NCBI RefSeq assembly: GCF_000720425.1
Contig: NZ_JOAJ01000004.1
Location: 62,001-126,000, forward strand
Origin: Nocardia rhamnosiphila NBRC 108938
GTDB taxonomy: Bacteria > Actinomycetota > Actinomycetes > Mycobacteriales > Mycobacteriaceae
Direction of reading: 5' to 3'
Length of the DNA: 64,000 bases
Below, one piece after another: positions 8,703 to 17,898 of this stretch. Positions within the stretch are counted from its first letter, which is position 1. Each line of letters starts with the position of its first letter. A model generated the notes under the pieces. It was not told the origin of the DNA. It ran no database searches and saw nothing but the letters and a program-made list of their open reading frames with translations. The position numbers were made by a program, and so were the translations under genes.

Positions 8703-9866
8703 TTACAAGAGCCGGTCTATGCGTTCACCTACATCGAGGGTGCGCATGGCGGGATCGGCGAGTTCGGTGCGGACGACGCGGACCACCTGCGCGACGATCT
8801 GTTTCTTGATGCCCGCCAGGACACCGAGAACGGCGGCGCGCATGCCCTGGGCGGCGTAGTCGAGGCGGACCTTATCCCGTTCCGGCGGGACGACTTCCAC
8901 CACGATGAGCAGGGGTTCGGCCGCGTGCGCGGTGAGTTGCAGGGGAATCTCCACGTCCGCGCGGTAGTGGTTGTCCTTGAGCACGCTGACCGTGATGTCG
9001 AGGGTGACCGGGACGATCAGGTCGAAGCGGACCAGCGCCGGATCGTCGTCGGCCGTGGCGGTCTCGGGTACCCGGTCGGTCAGTGCGGGCCGGCCGACCT
9101 CGCCGCGCACGGTGACCTCGGCCGCCGCCCGGGGGCCGGCGCGCAGCGGGCCGATCTCGATCTGCCGGTCGGCGAGATGGGTGACGAATTGTTCGAGCCG
9201 ATCGCGAGTGACGATGCGCGGGAAGAACCGCCGCCCGAATTCGGCGTAGTCGATCCAGTCGAACCGGGTGCGGCTGCGGTGCGGGGAGCGTTCGCGGGCG
9301 ACGATGGCCTCGATATCGTAGATCCGGCTGCGCATCACGCCCGGATCGCGCAGCATACCGTTCACCCGATTGGCGACCTCGCGTTGTAACAGGCCGGCGA
9401 TCGGGTCGAGGAGCCATTCGGCCACCGAGTCGGCGGCGGACAGGCGCACCAGCACACTGACATCCGCGGGCTCGACGCGCGGGATATCGATCACGATCAG
9501 CAGCGGATCGGCGGTGCGGGCGTGGAAGGTGAGTCCGATGGATACCACCGTCTCCGACCGTAGGGGTTTGCCGCCGAGCAGGATCTTGGCCCGCAGGGAT
9601 ACCGGTATCCGGACGTCGAAGGCGACTTCGGAGCCGCGGCGCACCACCACGGGACGGTCGATCCGGCCCTCGGCGAGGAACCCGGCGAGTCCGGCGGGCG
9701 CCAGATTGACCGGACCGATGGTCAGCCCACGCCCGGTGATACCGGCGACCGCCTTCTCGATCCGCCGCTCGGTCACCGCGTGGGTGACGAACCGCCTGCC
9801 GAACTCGGCGTAGTCGATCCGCCCCGGGTCGCCTACCTCGATCGGTTCCATGAGTCGTTCCGACAC
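8703..9866 (-). CDS. Protein with two tandem copies of one domain, unknown
   Basis: A 387-residue protein made of two related halves. Each begins with IDYAEFGRRF, then a Thr-Arg-Arg helix, then a GxxIGP turn, an alternating beta-rich core with IPVSL or VPVTL, and ends with PLLIV followed by amphipathic helices. The repeat unit is about 190 residues. There is no signal peptide and no membrane helix. The alternating beta core and long helices suggest a lipid-binding or cargo-binding fold, but that is inference. GTG at 9866 follows GGAGG by 5 nt; GTG at 9878 is also open. It lies 60 bp downstream of the CHAP lipoprotein gene on the same strand. Confidence 0.75.
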   Translation of the reverse strand: MSERLMEPIEVGDPGRIDYAEFGRRFVTHAVTERRIEKAVAGITGRGLTIGPVNLAPAGLAGFLAEGRIDRPVVVRRGSEVAFDVRIPVSLRAKILLGGKPLRSETVVSIGLTFHARTADPLLIVIDIPRVEPADVSVLVRLSAADSVAEWLLDPIAGLLQREVANRVNGMLRDPGVMRSRIYDIEAIVARERSPHRSRTRFDWIDYAEFGRRFFPRIVTRDRLEQFVTHLADRQIEIGPLRAGPRAAAEVTVRGEVGRPALTDRVPETATADDDPALVRFDLIVPVTLDITVSVLKDNHYRADVEIPLQLTAHAAEPLLIVVEVVPPERDKVRLDYAAQGMRAAVLGVLAGIKKQIVAQVVRVVRTELADPAMRTLDVGERIDRLL

Positions 9867-9926
9867 CTCTACCTCCACCGGATAAGCGTCACGGTACGCG
9901 ATGAAGGTATCGATCCGGCAGGCCCG

Positions 9927-10547
9927 TCACCACCCGGGCGACAGCCGCCCGTAACCGACGATGTGGATATCGGGGACGGCGGCGGGGTCCCAGCGTTCGA
10001 TACCGACCGCATCGTCCTCGTTACCGCCGATCGTGGTGAGGGTGCCGTGGTCCTCGGCCAGCACGATATTGGTGTGCTGGCCGAATCTGCTCTCCGGGCT
10101 GTAGAGGATCACATCACCGGTGACCGGCCGGTATCCCGACCCGGCGGCGGCGAAGCGGCCCGAAGTCTCGTAGTACTCCTGCAAGGTGTAGACGCCGGGG
10201 ATCCGCCACGATCCCGAGTTCGGGTTGGCCAGCGGCAGCCCGGCCGCACGCATCACCCAGCTCACGAAGTTGGCGCACCACGGTTCGGTATTGCCCTCGG
10301 AGTAGCCCACTCCCTCGCGAGGATCGGCGAATTCGGTCGCCGCGGCGTCGACGACCCGCGCCTGGGCGGCGGTGAGTGTGGCCCGGTCGATCACCGGGAA
10401 GGAGGTCAGCTGCTCACCGACGAGTCCCTCGGCGGAACCGGAGAAGAACGAACAGCCACACAGACACAGCGCGGCGGCCACCAGCAGGAGCGCGATGCCG
10501 CGCACCGGCTTCCTCCGCGCGCGTACCTGTTCCGAAGATTCGACCAT
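9927..10547 (-). CDS. CHAP-domain lipoprotein, putative peptidoglycan amidase
   Basis: A 206-residue putative lipoprotein. A basic N-terminus is followed by a hydrophobic core ending in a Cys-rich lipobox (LCGC, Cys32). The mature part is a CHAP (NlpC/P60-like) domain with the catalytic Cys in PWCANFVSW (Cys91) and His in FGQHTNIVL, so it may cleave peptidoglycan peptide bonds or cross-bridges. The -2 lipobox position is Cys rather than the usual Ala/Ser. Start ATG at 10547; ATG at 10604 would add 19 residues without a better ribosome site. It lies downstream of the broken MFS gene and upstream of the duplicated-domain gene. Confidence 0.8.
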   Translation of the reverse strand: MVESSEQVRARRKPVRGIALLLVAAALCLCGCSFFSGSAEGLVGEQLTSFPVIDRATLTAAQARVVDAAATEFADPREGVGYSEGNTEPWCANFVSWVMRAAGLPLANPNSGSWRIPGVYTLQEYYETSGRFAAAGSGYRPVTGDVILYSPESRFGQHTNIVLAEDHGTLTTIGGNEDDAVGIERWDPAAVPDIHIVGYGRLSPGW

Positions 10548-10647
10548 TCCCACACCCCGTGCCTCGGCAGAACTTTCCGGTGATCGACCGGCGCTGTCCA
10601 GCATGCCCGTTCGCGGGGACGATGCCGAACGATTTTCGGTAGCGGAG

Positions 10648-12088
10648 TCATCGGGGGTCGGCGGCTGCCGTTCGCATGGGGATGAGGGCGGTGAGCGCGA
10701 TGGCGACGCAGGCGGCGGTGGTCGAGATGAGGAAGGCCGTCTGGAACGCGTCCCGTGACGGTAGCTGCCGGGTGCCCAGGGTGATGGTCATAGTGGCCAG
10801 TACCGCGCTCATCACCGCCGCCGAGGTGGAGGTGCCGACCGAGCGCATGAGCGCGTTGAGTCCATTGGCCGCGGCGGTTTCGGTGATCGGTACCGCGCCC
10901 ATGATCAGCGCGGGCATCGCGGCGTAGGCGAGGCCGACACCACCGGCCACCAGCACCGAGGCGATCATGATCTGCCAGACGGTGTCCATCATCGCCGCGG
11001 CGCACAGATAGCCGAGGCCGATCACCGCCGAGCCCACGCCGAGGGTCGGTTTGGGACCGAAGCGCGCCGAGATCCGGGCGGAGACCGGCGAGAGCAGCAT
11101 CATCACGCAACCGCTGGGTGCCAGGGCGAGTCCGGCGGCCACCATCGTCAATCCGAGGCCGTAGCCGGTTTCCGCGGGAGCCATCAGCAGTTGGGGAAAG
11201 CTCAGCGACATACCGTAGAGCGCGAAACCCACTGCGATCGACGCGATATTGGTGAACAGCACCCGCGGCCGCGCCGAGACCCGTAGATCGACGAGCGGAT
11301 GCCGGCGGCCGAGTTCGTAACGGCCCCAGCCGAGGAACGCCAGGATCGCCACGGCGAACAGGGTCAGGATGGAGGCGCTGGCCCATCCCCATTGCGCGCC
11401 CTGCGTGATCGCGAGGAGCAGCGCGAGCAGGGCGGTCGCCAGTCCCGCGGCGCCGCCGAAATCGAAGGGGGCGGGGGTGCGCACCGGGGATTCCGGGACG
11501 AACCGGAAGATCAGCAGCGCACCCGCGCCGCCCATCGCCGCGGCCGCCCAGAACAGGACGTGCCAATCCGCGTGTTCGGCGATCAGGGCGGCGACCGGCA
11601 GTCCGATCGCGCCGCCCACCCCGAGGGTGGAACTCATCACGGCCATGGCCGAACCGACGCGTTCGGGCGGCAGTTCGTCGCGCAGGATGCTGATACCCAG
11701 CGGAATGGCCCCGATCGCGACGCCCTGCAGGGCGCGGCCCGCCACCGAGGGCAGCAGTGAGGAGGACATCGCGCACAGGATCGAGCCGATGATCATGGCG
11801 AGCAGGTCGAACAGCAGGATGCGGCGTTTGCCGAACATATCGCCGAGCCGGCCGCTGATCGGGGTGCAGACCCGCGGAGGCCAGCAGGGTCACCGTGATC
11901 ACCCAGGACGCGTTGGTGGCGGTGGTGTCCAGGAGGGTGGGCAGGCTCGGGATGAGCGGAACGACCAGAGTCTGCATGAGTGAGACGACGATGCCGATGG
12001 TGCTCAGGGTGGCCACCAGCACTGTCGGTGCGGTGCGGTGCCGATCGCGTTCGCCGGATCTGGAAGGGTCGTCGGCCACGGCAGTCAC
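10648..12088 (-). pseudogene. MFS drug exporter (DHA2-like) broken by +1 frameshift
   Basis: Removing one base gives a continuous 479-residue 12-14 helix MFS protein. The N-terminal part (TM1-TM2, ending NASWVITVTLLASA) is in one frame and the remainder (from DMFGKRRILLF) in another; the family's linking segment VCTPISGRLG reappears if one C is dropped from the CCC at 11871-11873. There are no other stops or gaps, so this is either a recent inactivating insertion, a phase-variable homopolymer or a sequencing error. Start is GTG at 12088 or 12079. It is divergent from a MarR regulator with a dyad between them, the usual layout for a repressed efflux pump. Confidence 0.8.
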
Positions 12089-12093
12089 GCATA

Positions 12094-12122
12094 TGCACGT
12101 TACATAGCCTGTGTATGGTGCA
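12094..12122. promoter_or_regulatory. Candidate MarR operator between MFS and MarR genes
   Basis: A 29-bp imperfect dyad: left arm TGCACGTTACATA, centre GCC, right arm TGTGTATGGTGCA, matching at 10 of 13 positions. It lies directly upstream of the MFS start codon and upstream of the probable MarR promoter (TTGTAT at 12129-12134, CATAGT at 12151-12156). Size and place fit a MarR dimer site that represses both genes. Confidence 0.6.
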
Positions 12123-12162
12123 CAATTTTGTATTCGGGCGAAACAGACGACATAGTGTCCGA

Positions 12163-12684
12163 ATGTCCGATTCGGCTGCACCGCTCGCCGCCTCCGCGGC
12201 GGACCGCCGGGACCCCGCCGTCCTGGCGCGGCTCGTCCTGGAACTGAACCTGCTGTCCCGGCAGTATCCGGCCGCCCGCCGGAATTCGCCGTTCCAGCTG
12301 GACAGATCCGCGTACCTGATCCTCACCCGGCTCCGTCTCGGTGATCCGCTGTCCCTGCGCGAACTGGCCGAAGCGTTCGGTCTGGACGTGTCCACGGTGA
12401 ACCGCCAGGTGGCCGCCATGCTCGACCAGGACCTGGTGGAGCGGGTACCGGACCCCGAAGGCGGCGTCGCCCGCAAGGTCCGGCCCAGCGAGAAAGGGCT
12501 CCGGCTGTTCGAAGCCGATCTGGCCCTGCAACGCCGCGGTGTCGGCTCCGTGCTCACCGATTGGCCCGACGCGGAGGTCGAGCAATTGGTCCGCCTCCTG
12601 GAGCGGTTCAACGAAGGGGTCGAAGGGCTGGCCCGCCATCCCTGGCCGCGCCCCCATCGGACCACCGGTTCCCCGGTCCACTGA
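12163..12684 (+). CDS. MarR-family regulator
   Basis: A 173-residue winged-helix protein. The HTH runs from LSLRELAEAFGL to STVNRQVAAM, followed by the wing DPEGGVARKVRPSEKG and a long dimerisation helix at the C-terminus. It probably represses the divergent MFS exporter and itself. ATG at 12163 is preferred; a -10-like CATAGT ends 6 nt upstream, which suggests a leaderless transcript. The ligand is unknown. Confidence 0.85.
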   Translation: MSDSAAPLAASAADRRDPAVLARLVLELNLLSRQYPAARRNSPFQLDRSAYLILTRLRLGDPLSLRELAEAFGLDVSTVNRQVAAMLDQDLVERVPDPEGGVARKVRPSEKGLRLFEADLALQRRGVGSVLTDWPDAEVEQLVRLLERFNEGVEGLARHPWPRPHRTTGSPVH

Positions 12685-12736
12685 CCGAGAACCCAGTGGT
12701 CACCCGGTGTTCTCCGGCAGCCGGTACCGTTGAGCC

Positions 12737-13330
12737 ATGATCACGCTCAAAAAGGAAGACGGCGCAGCGGATCTCGCGGGGATCGCCAAGCTGAGTGTCG
12801 GAGTCAGCTGGGAACCCTCCGCGGGCGCCAGCGGTGGCGCGCTCGGCTGGGCGCGCCGCAAGAAAGGCGTCGACCTCGACCTGATCGCCATCCTCATGCA
12901 GGGCAGCGAACCGGTCCGTTTCGCCGGACTGGATTCGCTGGACCCGCTGGGCAACGGGTCGGTCCAGCACTCCGGCGACGAACAGACCGGCGCGGCCGCC
13001 GGTGACGACGAAACCGTCCATGTCACCTTCGCCGAGGTCCCCGGCGGTATCGACGCCATCGTCTTCGTCGCGGCCGCCTTCAAGAAGGGCAGTTCCTTCG
13101 AGAAGGCGAACAACATCTCGTTCAAGGTCTACGACGCGACCGGCGGCAGCAGCCAGCAGGTGGCCGATATCTGGCCGTCGCTGCTGGGCAACGACAATGC
13201 CAACGCCGTGGCCCGCGCCTTCCGCAACGGTGATGTCTGGCAGCTCGAGGTGCTCAACCGCAAAGGCAAGATCAAGCAGGGTGACAAGCAGGCGCTGCTG
13301 CGGTTCGCCATGGGCGGCGGCGCTTCCTGA
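12737..13330 (+). CDS. TerD-family protein
   Basis: A 197-residue cytoplasmic protein of the TerD/CABP family linked to tellurite resistance and calcium-dependent stress signalling. The family pattern is visible: VSWEPS near residue 26, DLDLIAILM, the acidic calcium-binding area SGDEQTGAAAGDDE (about residues 80-93), and a C-terminal FRNGDVWQLEVLNRKGKI. It stands alone, 52 bp after the MarR gene, without the other ter genes. Confidence 0.9.
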   Translation: MITLKKEDGAADLAGIAKLSVGVSWEPSAGASGGALGWARRKKGVDLDLIAILMQGSEPVRFAGLDSLDPLGNGSVQHSGDEQTGAAAGDDETVHVTFAEVPGGIDAIVFVAAAFKKGSSFEKANNISFKVYDATGGSSQQVADIWPSLLGNDNANAVARAFRNGDVWQLEVLNRKGKIKQGDKQALLRFAMGGGAS

Positions 13331-13344
13331 TCCGCCGCACGTGA

Positions 13345-13758
13345 TCAGCTCGCCGCCCAGCCCGACCAGCGCGCGATATCGAGCGCGATGACCGGTCCGG
13401 GCGGCGGCTCCGTCACATAGACGGGATAGCGGGCGGTCAGGTGCGTCAGGCCGTGGCGCGCCTCGTCGCCCGTCACGATGCGCGCCCGCCCGTCGGCACG
13501 CACCCACCACAGGCGGGTCCAGTCCTCATCGTAGAAATCGGCCAGTACGGCGATCTCCGGGTTCGCCTCGATATTGGCCAGCCGGCGCAGGGCGGTGGTC
13601 GACTTCGGTTTGGCATCGACCGCGGTGTAGACGGTGTCGCCGGCGAGCGCGAACACGATCGGGACGAGATGCGGCGCGCCCGCGGTGGTCACCGTCGCGA
13701 GCCGGGCGACCCGGGCTGCGGCGAAGCGCGTCCGCGCCCGATCACGGTCCAGCCGCAT
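13345..13758 (-). CDS. PPOX-class F420/FMN-dependent oxidoreductase (Rv0121c-like)
   Basis: A 137-residue split beta-barrel protein of the pyridoxamine-phosphate-oxidase superfamily. The N-terminal strand ARLATVTTAGAPHLVPIVFAL and the later KPKSTTALRRLANI and WTRLWWVRADGRARI segments match the Rv0121c-type group, which are thought to use F420. The natural substrate is unknown. It follows the VWA gene by 35 bp on the same strand and may be the last gene of the MoxR-VWA operon. It converges with terD with 14 bp between. Confidence 0.8.
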   Translation of the reverse strand: MRLDRDRARTRFAAARVARLATVTTAGAPHLVPIVFALAGDTVYTAVDAKPKSTTALRRLANIEANPEIAVLADFYDEDWTRLWWVRADGRARIVTGDEARHGLTHLTARYPVYVTEPPPGPVIALDIARWSGWAAS

Positions 13759-13793
13759 ATGTACACCTCGCTCCGGTCCCGTGTCCGGCGCAC

Positions 13794-15743
13794 TCAGCGC
13801 CGGCCGCGCAGATAATCGCTGACCACCGCGGCGCCGAGCCCGTCCAGGTCGGGCGCCACCACCCGGCCGCCGCTGCGCCGGGCCACCAGATCCACGAACG
13901 CGGCCAGCCGCGGTTCCTCACCCAGCATGAACACCGAGATCGAGGCGCCCAGCCGGGCCAGCGAATCCACCTGGGTCATGGTGACTGTCAGGGTGCGGCG
14001 ATCCGGCGGCCAATTGAAATAGGAGGTGCCGTCCGGCTCCAGGTGCGCGGTCGGCTCCCCGTCGGTCACCACCAGCACCACCGGTACCGCGTCGGGATGC
14101 CGGCGCAGATGGCGGCCGGCCAGCAGCAGCGCGTGGTGCAGGTTGGTGCCCTGCTCCCAGACCGGTTCCAGCCCGGTCAGTTCCGCGATGTCCACGGTGC
14201 CGGCCTGGCGGCCGAAGGTGATCAGCTCCAGTGCGTCGGACCGGAACCGGGTGCTGATCAGGTGCTGTAAGGCCAGCGCCGTTCGCTTCATCGGCACCCA
14301 GCGCCCGTCCTGCACCATCGACCACGAGGTGTCGACGCACAACGCGACCGCCGCCCGGGAGCGCTGTTCGGTCTCGGCGATCTCCACATCCGCCACATCC
14401 AGGGATACCGTCCGGCTTCCGGTGGACGCCGAGCGCAGCACCGCGTTGCGCACCGTACGCGAGACATCCCACGGCTCGGTATCGCCGAACTGCCACGGCC
14501 GGCTCGCGCCGGTCGGTTCCCCCGCCGCCCCGGCGAGCGCGGTGTCCCGCTGCCCCTTGCGACTGCGCAATTTACCGACGATATCCCGGAGCGCGACTTC
14601 CCCGAGCCGCCGCAGCGCCTTCGGGGTGAGCCGCAGGGAGCCGTCGGGGGCCCGCTCGAACAGGCCCTGGCGGCGCAGCTCTCGTTCCAGCTCGGCCAGC
14701 CGGGCGGCATCCACCCGGGCGTCGGCGCCGAGCTGACGCTCCAGCATTTCCAGGTCGATATCCTCCAGCCGCGCACCCGGATAGGACTGGGCGAGCTGGG
14801 CGGCGAGTTCGTCGAGTTCACCCAGGTCCTGCATGGCTGCCACGGCTTCGCCCATTCCCAGCGGGTCCTGGCCGCGGAAACGCCGCGCCGACTCCCAGTC
14901 CTCGCCGGGACGTAGCGTACGCAGATTCGCGTCCAGGTCGGCGATCTGCTGCGCTATCCGAGGATCCCCGAAGGCCTGTCCGATCAGCTCGTTCAATTCC
15001 GCCCGCTGCTGAGCCGACATCGAATTCATCATCCGCTGCGCCGCCGCGGCCCGCGCGGCCAGCGCGTCGATCAATGCTTCGGTGTCCCGCGGGTTCTCCG
15101 GGAAGAACTCGCCGTGTTCGTCCATGAACTCGGCGAACCGCTCGGTGGTGTCCTCGCCGCGGGCGTGGGCCGCGAGCAGATCGTTGAGATCCGCCATCAT
15201 CTGCCGGACCCGCTCCACATCCTGCGGTGTCGCGTCCTGTAGCGCCTGTTTCATGCCCTGGAAACGGGATTCCAGCAGTTCCTCGCCGAGCAGATCACGG
15301 ATCTTCTGATAGTTCTCCCGGCCGGTTTCCGAACGCCAGGAGTATTCGCTCAGTTCGTTCACCGCTTTCGCGGTACTCGACGGGAGTGCGTCCAACTGCA
15401 TTTCGGCGAACCGCGCATCGTCGGAGGGGTCCGGGAACAGCGCGCGCCGTTCGGCCTCCAGGGCCCGGTCCAGCAGTTCCCGCACCTGCTGCAGGGTGCC
15501 GTCCAGGCGGTGGGACCGCGGGATCTCGGCCCGCCGCTCCCACAGGCGGCGCGTGAGTTCTTCGAGCCCGGGCATACCGGACGTCCCCCGCCGCAACAGT
15601 TCCTCGAGCGCCGAACGCGGCGAGGAACCCTCCATCACCTCGCGCCCGATCTCCGACAGCGCCTCGCGCAGATCCAGCGGAGGCGCCAGCGGATCGGGCC
15701 CCTCATGGTAGGGCCCGTAAGAGTATCGGTCCGCCCCTGTCAT
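13794..15743 (-). CDS. VWA-domain protein, MoxR partner (Rv0959-like)
   Basis: A 649-residue protein. The first two thirds are helical and rich in Glu and Arg; the C-terminal third is a von Willebrand A domain with the MIDAS motif DTSWSM near residue 470 and a later TDGEPT. MoxR-VWA pairs work like the AAA+ and VWA subunits of magnesium chelatase, remodelling or loading metal into an unknown client. ATG at 15743 is chosen because AAGAGG lies upstream; the frame remains open to 15977 but that part overlaps the MoxR gene and is not protein-like. M. tuberculosis Rv0958-Rv0959 is the matching pair. Confidence 0.88.
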   Translation of the reverse strand: MTGADRYSYGPYHEGPDPLAPPLDLREALSEIGREVMEGSSPRSALEELLRRGTSGMPGLEELTRRLWERRAEIPRSHRLDGTLQQVRELLDRALEAERRALFPDPSDDARFAEMQLDALPSSTAKAVNELSEYSWRSETGRENYQKIRDLLGEELLESRFQGMKQALQDATPQDVERVRQMMADLNDLLAAHARGEDTTERFAEFMDEHGEFFPENPRDTEALIDALAARAAAAQRMMNSMSAQQRAELNELIGQAFGDPRIAQQIADLDANLRTLRPGEDWESARRFRGQDPLGMGEAVAAMQDLGELDELAAQLAQSYPGARLEDIDLEMLERQLGADARVDAARLAELERELRRQGLFERAPDGSLRLTPKALRRLGEVALRDIVGKLRSRKGQRDTALAGAAGEPTGASRPWQFGDTEPWDVSRTVRNAVLRSASTGSRTVSLDVADVEIAETEQRSRAAVALCVDTSWSMVQDGRWVPMKRTALALQHLISTRFRSDALELITFGRQAGTVDIAELTGLEPVWEQGTNLHHALLLAGRHLRRHPDAVPVVLVVTDGEPTAHLEPDGTSYFNWPPDRRTLTVTMTQVDSLARLGASISVFMLGEEPRLAAFVDLVARRSGGRVVAPDLDGLGAAVVSDYLRGRR

Positions 15744-15771
15744 CGCACCTCTTCGAAACCGGCTGCCGCGG

Positions 15772-17169
15772 TCATCCGCCGTACACCGCGCTGCCCTCGT
15801 CGTCGGAGTCCTTGGCCACCTGGCGTGCCAGATAGAGGGACTCCAGGGCGAATTCGACGGCCGCGGCGATCCGCTGCGGTGGATCGCCCGCCGCGACATC
15901 GAGCCGCAGCGCCACCTCGTGCAGGACCGGAAGCTCCGGTAGCGCGGACAGGACCTGCGCGCCGGGCACCCGCTCACCTGTGGTCACCGAATGTCCCTCG
16001 CCCACCGCGTCGGCCAGCGGCCGCAGATCCAATCCGCCGAGCCGCTCCCGCGCGGTATCGGCGAAGGCCCGTCGCAGCAGATGGGTGAGGTGTTCCTCTT
16101 CGCGGCCTTCCTCGCCGGATTCGAACTCCAGTTTCCCGCGCAGGACGGCCGGCACCGATTCCAGATCGACGGGCCGGGCCACCGCGGGGTTCTCCCCGGT
16201 GAGCGCGGAACGCCGCAGCGCCGCCGCGGCCACCGTCTCCGCGGCCGCCACCGCGAACCGGGCCGAAACCCCGGAGCGCTGATCGATGGCCGGGGATTCG
16301 CGCAACCGGCGCACGAACCGGGCCAGCACCCCGATCAGCGGGTCGCCCACCTCGGCGACCAGTTCGGCTTCCTGGCGCACCAGCGCCATCTCCGCCTCGA
16401 CGGTCAGCGGATAGTGCGTCCGGATCTCGGCGCCGAAACGGTCCTTCAACGGGGTGATGATCCGGCCGCGATTGGTGTAGTCCTCGGGGTTGGCCGTCGC
16501 CACCAGCAGCACATCCAGCGGTAGCCGCAGCGTATAGCCGCGCACCTGGATATCGCGCTCCTCCATGACGTTCAGCAGCGCGACCTGGATACGTTCGGCG
16601 AGGTCGGGCAGCTCGTTGACGGCCACGATGCCCCGGTGCGCCCGCGGCACCAGGCCGAAGTGGATGGTCTCGGGATCGCCGAGGCTGCGTCCTTCGGCGA
16701 CCTTCACCGGATCGACATCGCCGATCAGGTCGCCCACCGAGGTGTCGGGGGTCGCGAGCTTCTCGGCGTAACGTTCGCTGCGATGCCGCCACGTCACGGG
16801 CAGGTCGTCGCCGAGTTCGACCGCCAGCCGCCGGCCCTGCGGGCTGATCGGTTCCAGCGGATGTTCGCCCAGTTCGGCGCCCGCGATCACCGGGGTCCAT
16901 TCGTCGAGCAGTTCGACGACGGTGCGCAGCAGCCGGGTCTTGCCCTGGCCCCGCTCGCCGAGCAGCACCACATCGTGACCCGCCAGCAGCGCGCGCTCCA
17001 ATTGCGGCAGCACAGTCCGCTCGAAGCCGACTATCCCGGGCCACGGATCCTCGCCCGAGCCCAGCCGGGCCAGCAGATTCTCCCGGATCTCGGCTTTCAC
17101 ACTCCGCGGCGCGTACCCGGCCGCCCGCAACGCGCCCGCGGTGGCGGGCAGCTCTGAGGACACAGTCAC
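15772..17169 (-). CDS. MoxR-type AAA+ ATPase (magnesium-chelatase-like, Rv0958-like)
   Basis: A 465-residue AAA+ ATPase. Walker A is GERGQGKTR (residues 71-79), Walker B is IVAVNELPDL, and sensor 1 is in VLLVATANPED; the GRIITPLKDRF segment includes the arginine finger region. It stands 28 bp upstream of the VWA gene on the same strand, the classic MoxR-VWA operon layout. Start is at 17169 (MTVSSELP). The client protein is unknown, and no metal-cofactor pathway gene is adjacent. Confidence 0.88.
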   Translation of the reverse strand: MTVSSELPATAGALRAAGYAPRSVKAEIRENLLARLGSGEDPWPGIVGFERTVLPQLERALLAGHDVVLLGERGQGKTRLLRTVVELLDEWTPVIAGAELGEHPLEPISPQGRRLAVELGDDLPVTWRHRSERYAEKLATPDTSVGDLIGDVDPVKVAEGRSLGDPETIHFGLVPRAHRGIVAVNELPDLAERIQVALLNVMEERDIQVRGYTLRLPLDVLLVATANPEDYTNRGRIITPLKDRFGAEIRTHYPLTVEAEMALVRQEAELVAEVGDPLIGVLARFVRRLRESPAIDQRSGVSARFAVAAAETVAAAALRRSALTGENPAVARPVDLESVPAVLRGKLEFESGEEGREEEHLTHLLRRAFADTARERLGGLDLRPLADAVGEGHSVTTGERVPGAQVLSALPELPVLHEVALRLDVAAGDPPQRIAAAVEFALESLYLARQVAKDSDDEGSAVYGG

Positions 17170-17259
17170 CTCATCGACGCTACGACGATTTCCCCCATCG
17201 GTCGACAGATGGCGCGCCGTATCCCCCGCTCTGCGTGGGTTCGCCGGCGTGCGGCGGCC

Positions 17260-17898
17260 TCAGGCGACCCCGGAGCCCAGCCGCCGCCGCAATGTATCGA
17301 GACCGTCCCCGCGCAGGTCTGCGGCCGCGATACCGCGCGCCGAGGCGATCAGCAGCAGCGACAGCAGCGGACCGCGCACCTGCGGCCCCGAGCCCGCGGA
17401 GAACTCGGCGTCGTCGGCCACCAGTGTGAGCCCGGCGACGAGTTCCTTCCCGCCACCGAACCCGGCCGTGGTGCGGATCTGCAGCCGCAGCGCGTCGGCG
17501 ACGGCATCGGCCGGGTATTCCCGGGTGATCCCCAGCGGTCGCCGGATGTCTTCTCCGTGCACGATCATCTCGACCAGTCTGCTGTCGAGCGGGGCGGGCG
17601 GAGTGACCGTCCGGTCCAGGGCCGCACGCAACCGGTCCAGCGTTTCGGCGGGGGTGGCCGCCCGCTCCCGTTCGACACCGTTCGCGGTGAACCGGTCGAA
17701 ATCGAAGCGGGCCCGGGCGAACTGCCGGACGAAACCGAGCCGGGATGTTTTCGCGGTCGCCACGATATGCGCGAGCACATCGTGCACCGTCCATCCGGAA
17801 CACAACGAGGGCGTCGCCCACTGCTCGGCGGTGAGCCCGTCGAGATCCGCGATCAGCGCCAGTCTCTCGGACCGGACCGTCGGCCACACGTCTTGCAC
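17260..17898 (-). CDS. Maleylpyruvate isomerase-family, mycothiol-dependent enzyme
   Basis: A 212-residue protein of the DinB/MDMPI superfamily. The N-terminal four-helix domain has CSGWTVHDVLAHIVAT (the first metal-binding His) and later VHGEDIRRPLG (the last conserved His), so a metal-binding bundle that uses mycothiol is expected. The specific reaction is unknown. GTG at 17898 is preferred because GGAGG lies just upstream. Mycothiol is made here, as mshB shows. Confidence 0.8.
   Translation of the reverse strand: MQDVWPTVRSERLALIADLDGLTAEQWATPSLCSGWTVHDVLAHIVATAKTSRLGFVRQFARARFDFDRFTANGVERERAATPAETLDRLRAALDRTVTPPAPLDSRLVEMIVHGEDIRRPLGITREYPADAVADALRLQIRTTAGFGGGKELVAGLTLVADDAEFSAGSGPQVRGPLLSLLLIASARGIAAADLRGDGLDTLRRRLGSGVA

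Noticed and set aside
15744..15977. Upstream extension of the VWA gene
   Set aside because: It overlaps the MoxR coding region and reads as Arg/Ser-rich nonsense; a good ribosome site supports the start at 15743.
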